From Phenylobacterium glaciei (GTDB lineage: Bacteria > Pseudomonadota > Alphaproteobacteria > Caulobacterales > Caulobacteraceae), in NCBI RefSeq assembly GCF_016772415.1, contig NZ_JAGSGD010000001.1:3559501-3623500 (forward strand): a stretch of DNA of 64,000 nt, read 5' to 3'. Made by a program: the position numbers and the translations under genes. This document shows positions 27,325 to 36,755 of the stretch, piece by piece. Positions within the stretch are counted from its first letter, which is position 1; every line of letters begins with the position of its first letter. Under the pieces are notes generated by a model, which saw only the letters and a list, made by a program, of their open reading frames with translations, was not told where the DNA came from and searched no databases.

Positions 27325-28762
27325 ACTGTTCCCGGTATTTCTGGACGATGCGCAGGGCGATCACGTTGAGGATGAAGGTGACCACGAAGAGGGTGAGCCC
27401 CAGACCGAAGGCGGAGAGCGTCTTGGGGCTGTCGAATTCCTGGTCGCCGGTCAACAGGGTGACGATCTGCACCGTCACCGTCGTCACCGTGTCCAGGGGA
27501 TTGAGGGTTGTCTTGGCCTGAAGCCCGGCGGCCATGGTGACGATCATGGTCTCGCCGATGGCCCGCGACACAGCCAGCAGCAGGGCGGCCATGATCCCCG
27601 GCAGGGCGGCGGGCAGCACCACCAGCTTCACCGTCTCCGAGCGCGTGGCGCCCATGGCCAGGCTGCCGTCCCGCAGCGACTGGGGCACGGCGTTCATGAT
27701 GTCGTCGGAGAGCGAGGAGACGAAGGGGATCAGCATGATCCCCATCACCGCGCCGGCCACCAGGGCCATCTGGTTCTGCACCTGGCTGAGATAGAGGCCC
27801 AGGCTGTCCAGGGGACCGCCGATCAGCAGGCGGCCCAGGCCGTTGAAGGCCTCGCGGAAGATCGGCCCCACAGTCAGGGCGGCGAAGAAACCGTAGACCA
27901 CGGTCGGTACGCCGGCCAGGATCTCCAGCAGCGGCTTGACCACCGCCCGCGTCAGGGGCTTGGCGTATTCCGAGAGATAGATCGCCGAATAGAGGCCGAT
28001 AGGCGCGGCCACCATCATGGCGATCAGCATGATCAGGAAGGTGCCGGCAAACAGCGGCACAGCACCGAACGCGCCCTTTGAGGCGTATTGGTCGCTGCGC
28101 ATGGCGATCTGCGGATCCCAGTCGGTTCCGAACAGGAAGTCCAGCGGCGCGACGGATTGGAAGAACCGCCAGCTTTCCCAGACCAGGGAGGCGACGATGC
28201 CGACTGTGGTCAGGATGGCGACGACCGCGCAGGCGATAAACAGGACCGCGATCCAGCCCTCCACCCGGTTGCGGGCCCGGAAGCTGGGGCTGATGCGAGG
28301 ATAGGCGATCGCCAGGCCGGCCAGTCCCACCACGACCCCCGCGGCGAGCGCGCCGTACTGGATGAGCTGTTCCAGGAACTTGGCCTGGGCGGCCTTGGCC
28401 TCGAGGGCGCTCTTCAGGTCGCCGTCATAGACGGTCTCGCTGGCCTGGGCGCCGTGGGCCATGGCCCGCGCGTCGTCGAAGAACACATCCTGGCCTTGGG
28501 GCGTCAGGGCTGAGACGGCGGCCGGAGATTCGGCGCGCAGCACGGCGACTTCCAGGCGGGCCCCGAACATGGCGGCGGCCAGCACGATCAGGGCCGCCGG
28601 CAGGCCGGCCCAGAGGGCGACATAGCTGCCGTGGTAGCCCGGCAAGGAGTGTAACGCGCCGGCCTTACCCGTCGCGGCCAGGGCCTGGGCCTTGCGGCGC
28701 CCAAAGGCATAGGTCGCGCCGGAAAACAGGAAGAGCGCCAGCAGGGCGATCCAGGTGAGCAT
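27317..28762 (-). CDS. pstC: Phosphate ABC transporter permease PstC
   Basis: A 481-residue permease. Like PstA it has an N-terminal extension (about 170 residues with several hydrophobic stretches) before the conserved core, in which LAGVPTVVYGFFA and the EAA-type loop RDGSLAMGATRSETVKLVVL are visible. A GGGAG site lies 5 bases before ATG 28762. No pstS gene adjoins; the phosphate-binding protein must be encoded elsewhere or be the porin-linked binding protein at 31944. Confidence 0.93.
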   Translation of the reverse strand: MLTWIALLALFLFSGATYAFGRRKAQALAATGKAGALHSLPGYHGSYVALWAGLPAALIVLAAAMFGARLEVAVLRAESPAAVSALTPQGQDVFFDDARAMAHGAQASETVYDGDLKSALEAKAAQAKFLEQLIQYGALAAGVVVGLAGLAIAYPRISPSFRARNRVEGWIAVLFIACAVVAILTTVGIVASLVWESWRFFQSVAPLDFLFGTDWDPQIAMRSDQYASKGAFGAVPLFAGTFLIMLIAMMVAAPIGLYSAIYLSEYAKPLTRAVVKPLLEILAGVPTVVYGFFAALTVGPIFREAFNGLGRLLIGGPLDSLGLYLSQVQNQMALVAGAVMGIMLIPFVSSLSDDIMNAVPQSLRDGSLAMGATRSETVKLVVLPAALPGIMAALLLAVSRAIGETMIVTMAAGLQAKTTLNPLDTVTTVTVQIVTLLTGDQEFDSPKTLSAFGLGLTLFVVTFILNVIALRIVQKYREQYD

Positions 28763-28853
28763 CGGGGCTCCCGAGCCAGATAAGGTGCGTGAGCGAGGGT
28801 CGGTTCACGCCGCGCGGAACCTGCCTGCGCAATGCAGTCGGCTTACGACACTT

Positions 28854-30257
28854 CTACGACGGTTTTGTAACAGCGGCGGGGGCCGGTGCTTCGGGCATCG
28901 CCAAGGAGCCCGGGACGAGCGGAAAATAGGCGCTGAAGGTCGCGCCCTCGCCCTCGACGCTTTCCACCACCAGGCCGCCACGGTGGCGGTTCATGATGTG
29001 CTTGACGATGGCCAGGCCAAGTCCGGTGCCGGACCGCTCGCCACTCTTCTGGCCCTCGACCCGATAGAACCGCTCCGTCAGCCTGGGCAGGTGCTCGCGC
29101 TTCAGGCCCACGCCGGAATCGGTGACCCGCAGGGCGGCGTAGAGGTCGGGGCCGTGGTCGGGGGTGAGCAGGGATAGCCGCGCCGATCGCGGCCGTAGCG
29201 GCGCCGCGGCGGCCTCAGCGGTTAGACCGCTCACCAGGGCGATCGCCACCGACCCATCGCGGGGCGAATACTTCAGGGCGTTGTCCACCAGGTTCTGGAC
29301 CACCTGGACGATCTGGTCGCGGTCGCCCGACACCACCGCCTCACCACGCGCCGGCATGCAGGGCGTGAGCGTCACGCCGCGCTCGCGGGCCAACGGCCCC
29401 AGGGCGTCGACGACATCCATTACCGCCAGGGCGAGATCGGTCTCACCCTGCGGAGCGATGTGCTCGTTGAGTTCGATGCGCGACAGCGACAGCAGGTCGT
29501 CGATCAGCCGGGCCATGCGCTCGGCCTGGGTGGACATGATCGTCAGGAACTTCTCTCGCGCGCCCTCGTCGGTGCGGGCGTGGCCGCGCAGGGTCTCGAT
29601 GAAGCCGCTGAGGGAGGCCAGCGGCGTGCGCAATTCATGGCTCGCGTTGGCCAGGAAGTCGGCGCGGGTCCGCTCGGCGCGGCGGATATCGGTCTCGTCG
29701 CGCAGCACGAGCAGGGCCAGGCGCGAGCCGTCCGGCGCCTCACCCAGCGGCTTGGCGAAAGCCTTCAGGACGCGCGCCTGGGCGCCGCCCATCTCATAGA
29801 CCGCCTGGCTGTCCATCCCACCGAACAGGGCCTCGTCGACGGCTTCCAGCACCTGCGGGTCGCGGATCGCGGTGACCAGCAGGCCTGCATCGAATTGAAT
29901 TCGCAACAGATCGCGCGCAGCGTCGTTAACCATGACGAAACGTCGACCTGTGAGGTCATCGGGTTCATGGGCGGCGATCACCAGGACCGGGTCGGGCAGC
30001 GCGTTGATGATGCTGACATAGGGCGGGGCGTTTTCGTGCCGCGGCCGGGTCGGCGCCAGTGGAGCCTGTCCCTCCGCCTCAGTGAGCCTTGCAGCGCGCC
30101 AAGCGACGGCCAGAACCAAGATCGCCAGGACCCCGGCCATCCAGACAGCCCCAGGCGTCTGAGGCGCAAGCGCCAGAACCGCCAGGACGCCGAGACCGCC
30201 CGTGATCAGCGCCGGGCCCGAGAGCCGGTGCCATCCGCGCGGCGGCGTTTGCGACAA
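28854..30257 (-). CDS. phoR: Phosphate regulon sensor kinase PhoR
   Basis: A membrane histidine kinase with two short N-terminal hydrophobic segments, a PAS-like sensor region, the phosphoacceptor motif ASHELRTPLASL and an ATP-binding domain (NLVDNALKYSP, GTGLGLAIVKHIM). The start is unusual: I chose TTG 30257 because GGAG lies 7 bases upstream and a Pho-box-like sequence lies 44-61 bases upstream. A TTG at 30326 would place that box inside the gene. Head of the phoR-pstCAB-phoU-phoB unit. Confidence 0.9.
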   Translation of the reverse strand: MSQTPPRGWHRLSGPALITGGLGVLAVLALAPQTPGAVWMAGVLAILVLAVAWRAARLTEAEGQAPLAPTRPRHENAPPYVSIINALPDPVLVIAAHEPDDLTGRRFVMVNDAARDLLRIQFDAGLLVTAIRDPQVLEAVDEALFGGMDSQAVYEMGGAQARVLKAFAKPLGEAPDGSRLALLVLRDETDIRRAERTRADFLANASHELRTPLASLSGFIETLRGHARTDEGAREKFLTIMSTQAERMARLIDDLLSLSRIELNEHIAPQGETDLALAVMDVVDALGPLARERGVTLTPCMPARGEAVVSGDRDQIVQVVQNLVDNALKYSPRDGSVAIALVSGLTAEAAAAPLRPRSARLSLLTPDHGPDLYAALRVTDSGVGLKREHLPRLTERFYRVEGQKSGERSGTGLGLAIVKHIMNRHRGGLVVESVEGEGATFSAYFPLVPGSLAMPEAPAPAAVTKPS

Positions 30258-30300
30258 GGCGAATCTCCGAAGCTGCAAAGTTTGAGCAGGCCCGAGACTT

Positions 30301-30318
30301 ATGACACTGACGTGACGT
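30301..30318 (-). promoter_or_regulatory. Candidate Pho box upstream of phoR
   Basis: On the minus strand the sequence reads ACGTCAC-GTCA-GTGTCAT, against the Pho-box half-site CTGTCAT separated by 4 bases. The promoter-proximal half has one mismatch and the distal half three. The position is right for PhoB activation of phoR. A single further half-site CTGTCAG occurs at 30338-30344 on the plus strand, towards the porin gene. Confidence 0.45.
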
Positions 30319-30447
30319 CCGCCCAAGCGGCGGCGTCCTGTCAGGAAATCTGCGGCGGCTTCAAATCAATCTCTATTTGTCCGATGGGTTTTCTCGGGTC
30401 TTTACGGCCTGGGGTTTAGAAACTCCGACACGAGGGGCTAGCGTCTT

Positions 30448-31905
30448 ATGGCTTGGAAATCAAAACTACTTGGGGGGGTGACCGGTCTCGTCCTGGCGTG
30501 GCCCGGCCTGGCCGCCGCCGATCCGGTCACCGACGCCAAGATCGCCGCGCTCGAGGAACAGCTCGCCCTCCTCCAGGCGCAGATCGCCGACCTGAAGGTG
30601 TCCACCAGCGCCAGCATCTCGGCCCTTCGCAGCGACGCCACAACGACCTCAGCCACTATCGCTAATGGCAAGCCGACCATCGCCACCCCGGACGGCACGT
30701 TTTCCGCCACCCTGCACGGGGTGATGCAGCTGGACACAGCCAAGTACGACCAGGACGACCGTCTGCCGGCCGCCGTCACCGCCCGCGACCTGTCGGGCGG
30801 GGCCAACTTCCGCCGCGCCCGCATCGGCGTCGACGGCAAGGTGTTCGGCAACTTCGACTACAACATCCTCTTCGAATTCGGCGGCTCCGGCGCCGAGGAC
30901 GCCGGCCGCGTCCAGGAGCTGTGGCTGCAGTATTCCGGCCTGAAGCCCCTGCGCTTCCGGATCGGCGCCTTCGCCCCGCCGCTGGGCCTCGAAGACGCGG
31001 CCTCCGTCAACGGGTCGCTCTTCCCCGAACGTCCGGCCGTGGCTGATATCGCCCGTGGCCTGGCCGGCGCCGACACCCGCATCGGCGGCGGAGTCATCGG
31101 CAATGGCGACCACTGGTTCGCCTCGGCCATCGCCACCGGCCCCCTGGTCCAGAGCCTGAACTCCGGCGCCACGGCTTTCAACGCCCCGATCTTCGACGAG
31201 CAACAGGGCTACGCCCTGCGCGTCGCCGGCATGCCGCTCCACGGCTTCGACTGGCTGGTCCATGTCGGCGCCAACGCCAGCATCGTGGCCCAGCCCACCG
31301 ACCTGGGCGCCAGCGCCGGGACACGCTACGCCCTGCAGCTGCGCGAACGGCCCGAGCTGCGGGTCGACGGCACGCGGCTCGTAGACACCGGCCAGATCGA
31401 CGCCAAGGGCGCCCAGGCCTATGGCCTGGAACTCGCGGCCCAGAAGCAGAACCTGCTGATCCAGGGCGAGTATTTCGACATCTCGCTGGATCGCCGCAAT
31501 CCGGCGGTCGGCGCCTCCGACCCCAGCTTCAACGGCTGGTACGTCGAAGGCAGCTGGGTGCTGACCGGCGAACGCCGCAAGTACAACATCGGCGCCGCGG
31601 CCTTCGACGCGCCCGGCGTCGACAAGCCCTTCGACCCTTCGAACGGTCAGTGGGGCGCCTGGGAGCTCGCCGCGCGTTATTCCACCATCGATCTGAACTA
31701 CGCGGAGGACAGCCTCATCGCCGCCGACCGCGTTCGGGGTGGCCAGCAGGACATCTGGACCCTGGGCGTCAACTGGTTCCCCAACCCCGCCGTCAAGTTC
31801 ATGCTCGACTATTACGACGTCAGCGTGGACCGGAAGAACACCACCGGGGCGGCCATTGGCCAGGACTACCGCGCCCTCAATCTGCGGTCCCAGATCGCCT
31901 TCTAG
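30448..31905 (+). CDS. OprO/OprP-type phosphate-selective porin
   Basis: A 485-residue outer membrane porin. It has a signal peptide (cleaved near GLAAA), an N-terminal coiled coil ([20 protein letters not shown]) for trimer formation, then a beta-barrel with alternating hydrophobic strands, ending FRSQIAF-like (LNLRSQIAF) with terminal Phe. The OprO/OprP family carries phosphate or polyphosphate across the outer membrane. Divergent from phoR, sharing a 190-base region with Pho-box-like sequence, so it is likely PhoB-controlled. Confidence 0.9.
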   Translation: MAWKSKLLGGVTGLVLAWPGLAAADPVTDAKIAALEEQLALLQAQIADLKVSTSASISALRSDATTTSATIANGKPTIATPDGTFSATLHGVMQLDTAKYDQDDRLPAAVTARDLSGGANFRRARIGVDGKVFGNFDYNILFEFGGSGAEDAGRVQELWLQYSGLKPLRFRIGAFAPPLGLEDAASVNGSLFPERPAVADIARGLAGADTRIGGGVIGNGDHWFASAIATGPLVQSLNSGATAFNAPIFDEQQGYALRVAGMPLHGFDWLVHVGANASIVAQPTDLGASAGTRYALQLRERPELRVDGTRLVDTGQIDAKGAQAYGLELAAQKQNLLIQGEYFDISLDRRNPAVGASDPSFNGWYVEGSWVLTGERRKYNIGAAAFDAPGVDKPFDPSNGQWGAWELAARYSTIDLNYAEDSLIAADRVRGGQQDIWTLGVNWFPNPAVKFMLDYYDVSVDRKNTTGAAIGQDYRALNLRSQIAF

Positions 31906-31943
31906 CCCTTCGAACCCGAGCCTCAGAACAAGGATTTCGATCC

Positions 31944-32996
31944 ATGAGCGACCACTTTAAGACCCCGTCCCGCCGTGGCGTGCTGGCCACCGGCGCAGGG
32001 GTCGCGGCCGCCGCGGCCGCCCCGTCCCTACTGGCCGGCCCGGCGCTCGCGGCCAGCGCCAAGCCGATCACCCTGCTGAACGTCAGCTATGACCCGACCC
32101 GCGAGCTCTACAAGCAGATCAACGCCGCCTACGCCAAGTACTGGAAGGACAAGACCGGCCAGGACCTCGTTATCAACCAGAGCCACGGCGGCTCGGGCAA
32201 GCAGGGCCGCTCCGTGATCGACGGCCTGCAGGCCGATGTCGTCACCCTGGCGCTCGCCTCCGACATCGACGAGATCGCGGCCAGAGCAAAACTGCTGCCG
32301 GCCAATTGGCAATCGCGCCTGCCCAACAACTCTACCCCCTACTATTCGACGATCGTCTTCCTGGTCCGCAAGGGTAACCCCTGGAAGATCCGCGACTGGA
32401 CCGACCTGGTGAAGCCGGGCATCGAGGTCATCACCCCGAACCCCAAGACCTCGGGCGGGGCCCGCTGGGCCTATCTGGCCGCCTGGGCCGCGGCCCTGCG
32501 CGCGCCAGGCGGCACGCCCGCAAAGGCCCAGGCCTTCGTCGAGCGGATCTACCGCAACGTGCCGGTGCTCGACACCGGGGCCCGCGGCTCCACCGTGACC
32601 TTCGCCCAGCGCGGCCTGGGCAACGTGCTGCTGTCATGGGAGAATGAGGCCCATCTGGCCGGCGAGGAATTCGGCGACAAGTTCGACATCGTCTATCCGT
32701 CCAGCTCGATCCTGGCCGAGCCGCCCGTGGCCATCGTCGACAAGGTGGTGGACCGCAAGAAGACCCGCACCGTCGCCGAGGGCTATCTGAACTTCCTCTA
32801 CAGCCCGCTGGCGCAGGATATCATCGGCAAGAACTTCTACCGCCCGCGCAACCCGGCGGCGGCGGCCAAGTACGCGGCCAACTTCCCGAAGATCCCCTTG
32901 TCCACCATCGACGACACCTTTGGTGGCTGGAAGAAGGCCCAGGCCGTCCACTTCGCCGACGGCGGTGTGTTCGACAAGATCTACAAGCCGCGCTGA
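31944..32996 (+). CDS. Sulfate-type ABC transporter substrate-binding protein
   Basis: A 350-residue periplasmic binding protein of the Sbp/CysP family. ATG 31944 has AAGGA 9 bases upstream; the longer frame from 31650 overlaps the porin. Signal region [13 protein letters not shown] is twin-arginine-like. Family segments: [32 protein letters not shown]. No sulfate permease or ATPase gene (cysT, cysW, cysA) follows, which is unusual. Placement 38 bases after a phosphate-porin gene suggests PhoB control or an altered ligand. A terminator follows the gene. Confidence 0.88.
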   Translation: MSDHFKTPSRRGVLATGAGVAAAAAAPSLLAGPALAASAKPITLLNVSYDPTRELYKQINAAYAKYWKDKTGQDLVINQSHGGSGKQGRSVIDGLQADVVTLALASDIDEIAARAKLLPANWQSRLPNNSTPYYSTIVFLVRKGNPWKIRDWTDLVKPGIEVITPNPKTSGGARWAYLAAWAAALRAPGGTPAKAQAFVERIYRNVPVLDTGARGSTVTFAQRGLGNVLLSWENEAHLAGEEFGDKFDIVYPSSSILAEPPVAIVDKVVDRKKTRTVAEGYLNFLYSPLAQDIIGKNFYRPRNPAAAAKYAANFPKIPLSTIDDTFGGWKKAQAVHFADGGVFDKIYKPR

Positions 32997-33019
32997 TCCC
33001 CTTCCCGGCGTGAGGCTCC

Positions 33020-33052
33020 AGGGCGCGGGACTCCCCTCCCGCGCCCTTTCTT
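33020..33052 (+). terminator. Rho-independent terminator after the binding-protein gene
   Basis: Stem AGGGCGCGGG / CCCGCGCCCT (33020-33029 and 33038-33047) with an 8-base loop, followed by TTTCTT. It ends the porin and binding-protein transcript and isolates it from the SemiSWEET gene. Confidence 0.85.
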
Positions 33053-33114
33053 GTGGGCGCTTGGCAACCGGGGCCTTGGGCATCCGTTCTCTGGCGTCGA
33101 AGGGGGCCCGCGCC

Positions 33115-33390
33115 ATGACCAATCTCTCCGCCACCGACATCGTGGGCACGTTGGCCGCCCTCTGCTCCATGGCCAGTTTCACACCGCAGATCGTCAAGAT
33201 CTGGCGCGAGCGGGACGCGAGCTCGGTCTCCCTGCGCATGTACGTGGTGACGGTGACCGGCTTCATGCTGTGGATCGCCTACGGCGTCTTGATCGGCAGC
33301 TGGCCGGTGGCGGCCTCAAACACCGTCTGCCTGGCGCTCTCGGGGGCGATCCTGGCCCTGAAGTGGCGCTTCGGCGAAAACCGCGGCTGA
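33115..33390 (+). CDS. SemiSWEET-type small membrane transporter
   Basis: A 91-residue protein with three membrane segments and the PQ-loop motif FTPQIVKIWRERDASSVSLRM of SemiSWEET proteins (MtN3/saliva family). SemiSWEETs act as dimers to move sugars by facilitated diffusion. ATG 33115 matches the usual length of about 90 residues; the upstream extension to 32920 is spurious. Confidence 0.87.
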   Translation: MTNLSATDIVGTLAALCSMASFTPQIVKIWRERDASSVSLRMYVVTVTGFMLWIAYGVLIGSWPVAASNTVCLALSGAILALKWRFGENRG

Positions 33391-33530
33391 CGGCCACGCC
33401 GGTTGGCGCCGCCACCGCCGCGCTCTAGATTGCCGGCCAGCCGCGGGCCCTAGCCCGCACATGACCAACCCCCAATCGCGGCCGAAGGCGCCTCGGACCC
33501 CCGAGCCCTCACGCGTGACAGGACGCCGCG

Positions 33531-35813
33531 ATGTCGATGGAACGGTTTGCCCCCGCCGAGGCCGCCCTCAAGGCGGGGAATCGGGACGAGGGCATTCGCC
33601 TCACCGCCGAGGAATTGACCCGCGATCCCGACGCGCCGGCCCGCGTCTATCAGAACTTCACCGCCATGCTGATCCGCCACCAGATGTACGAGCAGGCCGA
33701 GCACTGGGCGCAACTGGCCACCGACCGCTATCCCCGCGACATGGACCTGTGGAACATCCTGGGCGTCACCCTGCGCCGGCTGGGCCGTCACGCCGACGGC
33801 CTGAAGGCCCTGGAGCGGGCCATCAAGATCAACCCCAAGAGCCTGACGCCGCAGATCAACCGCGGCAACATCTTCAACGACCTGAAGAACCCCGCCGCCA
33901 TCGACATCTTCACCAAGATCATCCGTCAGGCGCCCGCCAACGCCGAGCACCAGCGCTCCCTGGGCCGCGCCTACTGGTACGCCGGCGATCTCGACAAGGC
34001 CGAGATGCGCTTCAATCTCGCGGTGAAGCTGAAGGCCGACTATGTCGACGCCTGGCTGGACCTCAGCTCTCTGGCCGCCGACACCAAAGGTGCGATCGAG
34101 ACCCTGCCCATCATTGAGCGCGCCGCCGCGGCCCTGCCCGACAACCACAAGATTCGCGAATCCAAGGGCGTCATGCTGCGCCGGGCTGGGCGTAACAAGG
34201 AGGCGGAGCTCTATTTCGAAAGCCTGCTGACCGAGCTCGGCGAGCAGGCCTGGGTGCATTACCAGCTCGGCCTGACGCTTTCAGACTTTGATCGCGCCAA
34301 GGCCAATGTCCACTTCGAGCGGGCCCATGAACTGGCCCCTGACAACGCCGAATTCCAGCTGGCCCTGGCCGAGAGCTATTCGCGCACCCGGGTCGGCGAC
34401 GAGGCGGCCAATCTCGAGCGCGCCTATCAGCTGCTGAAGCCCGTCGTGGACAAGGTCGGCGGGGGCGCGGGGCCGGTGAAGGTGGCCAGCGACATCTTCG
34501 TCCGGGTGGCCGACTATGACGCCGCCGACGCCTTGGGGGACTTCGAGCACCTGGGACGGCTCTGGGCCTCCAACGGCCGCCACACCGCCCTGCTCTCCCA
34601 CCTGGCCCGCGTCCGCACCTCGCAGGACCGCGACGAGTTGGTCCACCAGCACCGGATCTGGGGCGAACTCATGGAGGCCGTGGTGGCCCGCCGCCCGCTG
34701 ACCTATACCGCGCCACGCGCGCCCAACGGCAAGATCCGTGTGGGTTTCATGTCCTCCGACCTGCGGGCGCACCCGGTGGCCTATTTCTCCCTGCCGCTGT
34801 TCGAGCACTACGACCGGGATAAGTTCGAGGTCTATTGCTACTCCTACTACACCGGCCAGGAGGACCCGACGCAGAAGCGTATCGCCGGCATGGTCGAGGG
34901 CTTCCGCTGGAACCCGGAGATCAACGATCGCGACGCCGCCCAGGTGATCGCCAACGACCAGCTGGACATGCTGATCGAGCTGGGCGGCTCGACCCACATG
35001 AACAAGATCACGGTCATGGCCTACAAGCCCGCCCCGATCCAGGCGAGTTGGCTGGGCTATCCCCATTCCGCGGGCCTGAAGGCCATCGACTACCTGATCG
35101 TCGATCCCTTCATGCTGCCCGAGCGTGAGGGCCTGCTGATCGAGAAGCCGCTGGTCCTGCCGCACGGCTGGTTCGCCCTGTCGGCCGGCGCCTTCAACGA
35201 GCGGGTCGCCGTGCAGAACCCGGCGCCGGTGGCCCGCAACGGCTACGTCACCTTCGGGACCGCCAACAATCCGTACAAGTACAGCCGCGACATGGTCCGC
35301 ACCTGGGCCAAGGTGGTCGCCCAGGTCCCCAATTCGCAGTTCATGTTCGTACGGCCCGAGGGCGGCTCGGAGAGTTTCCGCAACAATCTCGCAGCGATCT
35401 TCGCCGAGGAAGGCGTCAGCGCCGATCGTCTGCGCTTCGAGGCCGTGCGCGGCGCCCACCTGCCTTTCTACAACGAGATGGATATCTCCCTGGACAGCTT
35501 CCCCCAGACCGGCGGCACCACCACCTGCGAGAGCCTGTGGATGGGTGTGCCTGTCATCACCCTGGTGGGCGAGACCCTGTTCGAGCGGCTCAGCTATTCC
35601 AGCCTCATGAACGGCGGCCTGCCGGAACTTTGCGCCCGCGACACCGAGGGCTACATCGCCGCGGCGGTGAAGCTAGGGACCGATCCTGACCGCATCGTCG
35701 AGCTGCGGGCCGGCCTGCGGGAACGCATGCGCGCCAGCCCCATCGGTCAGACCACCCAGTTCGCCCACGACTTCTTCGGCCTGGTGGAAAAGGCCGTCAA
35801 AGAGAAGGCTTAG
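33531..35813 (+). CDS. TPR plus SPINDLY/OGT-type glycosyltransferase (GT41-like)
   Basis: A 760-residue protein. Residues 1-340 form tetratricopeptide repeats (for example LWNILGVTLRRLGRHADGL, HQRSLGRAYWYAGDLDKAE); the C-terminal half is an O-GlcNAc-transferase-like catalytic domain (ASWLGYPHSAGLKAIDYLI, FGTANNPYKYSRDM, LDSFPQTGGTTTCESLWMG). The family transfers sugars to serine or threonine of proteins bound by the repeats. In Caulobacter, TPR glycosyltransferases of this build modify flagellins. ATG 33537 is an alternative start. It overlaps the end of the converging sugar operon by 4 bases. Confidence 0.9.
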   Translation: MSMERFAPAEAALKAGNRDEGIRLTAEELTRDPDAPARVYQNFTAMLIRHQMYEQAEHWAQLATDRYPRDMDLWNILGVTLRRLGRHADGLKALERAIKINPKSLTPQINRGNIFNDLKNPAAIDIFTKIIRQAPANAEHQRSLGRAYWYAGDLDKAEMRFNLAVKLKADYVDAWLDLSSLAADTKGAIETLPIIERAAAALPDNHKIRESKGVMLRRAGRNKEAELYFESLLTELGEQAWVHYQLGLTLSDFDRAKANVHFERAHELAPDNAEFQLALAESYSRTRVGDEAANLERAYQLLKPVVDKVGGGAGPVKVASDIFVRVADYDAADALGDFEHLGRLWASNGRHTALLSHLARVRTSQDRDELVHQHRIWGELMEAVVARRPLTYTAPRAPNGKIRVGFMSSDLRAHPVAYFSLPLFEHYDRDKFEVYCYSYYTGQEDPTQKRIAGMVEGFRWNPEINDRDAAQVIANDQLDMLIELGGSTHMNKITVMAYKPAPIQASWLGYPHSAGLKAIDYLIVDPFMLPEREGLLIEKPLVLPHGWFALSAGAFNERVAVQNPAPVARNGYVTFGTANNPYKYSRDMVRTWAKVVAQVPNSQFMFVRPEGGSESFRNNLAAIFAEEGVSADRLRFEAVRGAHLPFYNEMDISLDSFPQTGGTTTCESLWMGVPVITLVGETLFERLSYSSLMNGGLPELCARDTEGYIAAAVKLGTDPDRIVELRAGLRERMRASPIGQTTQFAHDFFGLVEKAVKEKA

Positions 35814-36754
35814 GCGGCCCCGCCCAGTAGGCCGCGCCGCTCCACCTCGCGGTAGTAGTCGACATAGGCGTCCCAGAAGCCGGCCTCGTTCCATGGGGTG
35901 TCGAGGGTCGGCTCGTCATTGGCCACCACCCGCGGCTCTGGGAAGGCCGTCTGTTCCAGACAGTCCAGCGGGCAGTCGCGCCCCAGGCGGGCCGAGGCCT
36001 CCCGCGCCACCCTCTGGGCGAACTCGCCCTGCGTGCTGACATAGCCCGCCGGACGACAGACCCTGTCCAGCTTGGGATCAGCCAGCATCTCGGCCACCAG
36101 CCCGGCATAGGCGCGGCCCAGCAGCAGCACGGGGATGTTGTCGCGCACATAGGCTGGGGTCCGCACCACGCCGGCCTTGCCCGCGAACCAGGCCTGGAAC
36201 AGCGACCAGACCAGCCGCCCCTCCTCCAGAGGTCCGAACGGACCGTTGATCATGAACCGCCCGAAGGCCAGACCCCGCCACAGCGCCAGGTGCCGGAAGC
36301 CGTCATTGGTGAGCTTCTTCGACAGGCCATAGGGCGAGACCGCCAGGCCACCCTCCGCCGCGTCTTCGAACCCCGTGCCGGTGGCGATCACGCCGTGCAC
36401 GCCAGCGGTCGCGGCGGCTTCGAACACTACCCCGGCCCCGGTCAGATTGCGGGTCACGCCGGCGGCTACGTCGTAGTCGGCGTTGCGATAGCCGGGGATA
36501 TCGGCGGCGTGGTGGGCGAAGACGTCCGGGCGGGCGGTCTTCAGCAGGTCCAGGAAGGCCGGGGATCCGAAGGGAGCGTCGAAGGCCACCCGCGCCACGG
36601 ACTTCAGCCGGTCCATGCGGTCGCGGCGCAGGCCCTCATAGTCGGACTCGACGCGCTTCAGCGGCGCGATCACCTCGTGCCCGGCGTCGGCCAGAGCCCG
36701 GGCGATCCAGACACCGGTGAAGGAGGTCGCGCCGGTCAGCAGGACCCTGGCCAT
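35810..36754 (-). CDS. NAD(P)-dependent sugar epimerase/dehydratase-family reductase
   Basis: A 314-residue extended short-chain dehydrogenase. Nucleotide-binding motif GATSFTG near the N terminus and the YGLSKK catalytic pair (Y and K four apart) around 165 are visible. In this operon it most likely reduces the 4-keto group of the CDP-sugar, the last step before transfer. It lies 1 base after the epimerase gene. Confidence 0.85.
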   Translation of the reverse strand: MARVLLTGATSFTGVWIARALADAGHEVIAPLKRVESDYEGLRRDRMDRLKSVARVAFDAPFGSPAFLDLLKTARPDVFAHHAADIPGYRNADYDVAAGVTRNLTGAGVVFEAAATAGVHGVIATGTGFEDAAEGGLAVSPYGLSKKLTNDGFRHLALWRGLAFGRFMINGPFGPLEEGRLVWSLFQAWFAGKAGVVRTPAYVRDNIPVLLLGRAYAGLVAEMLADPKLDRVCRPAGYVSTQGEFAQRVAREASARLGRDCPLDCLEQTAFPEPRVVANDEPTLDTPWNEAGFWDAYVDYYREVERRGLLGGAA

Positions 36755-36755
36755 C

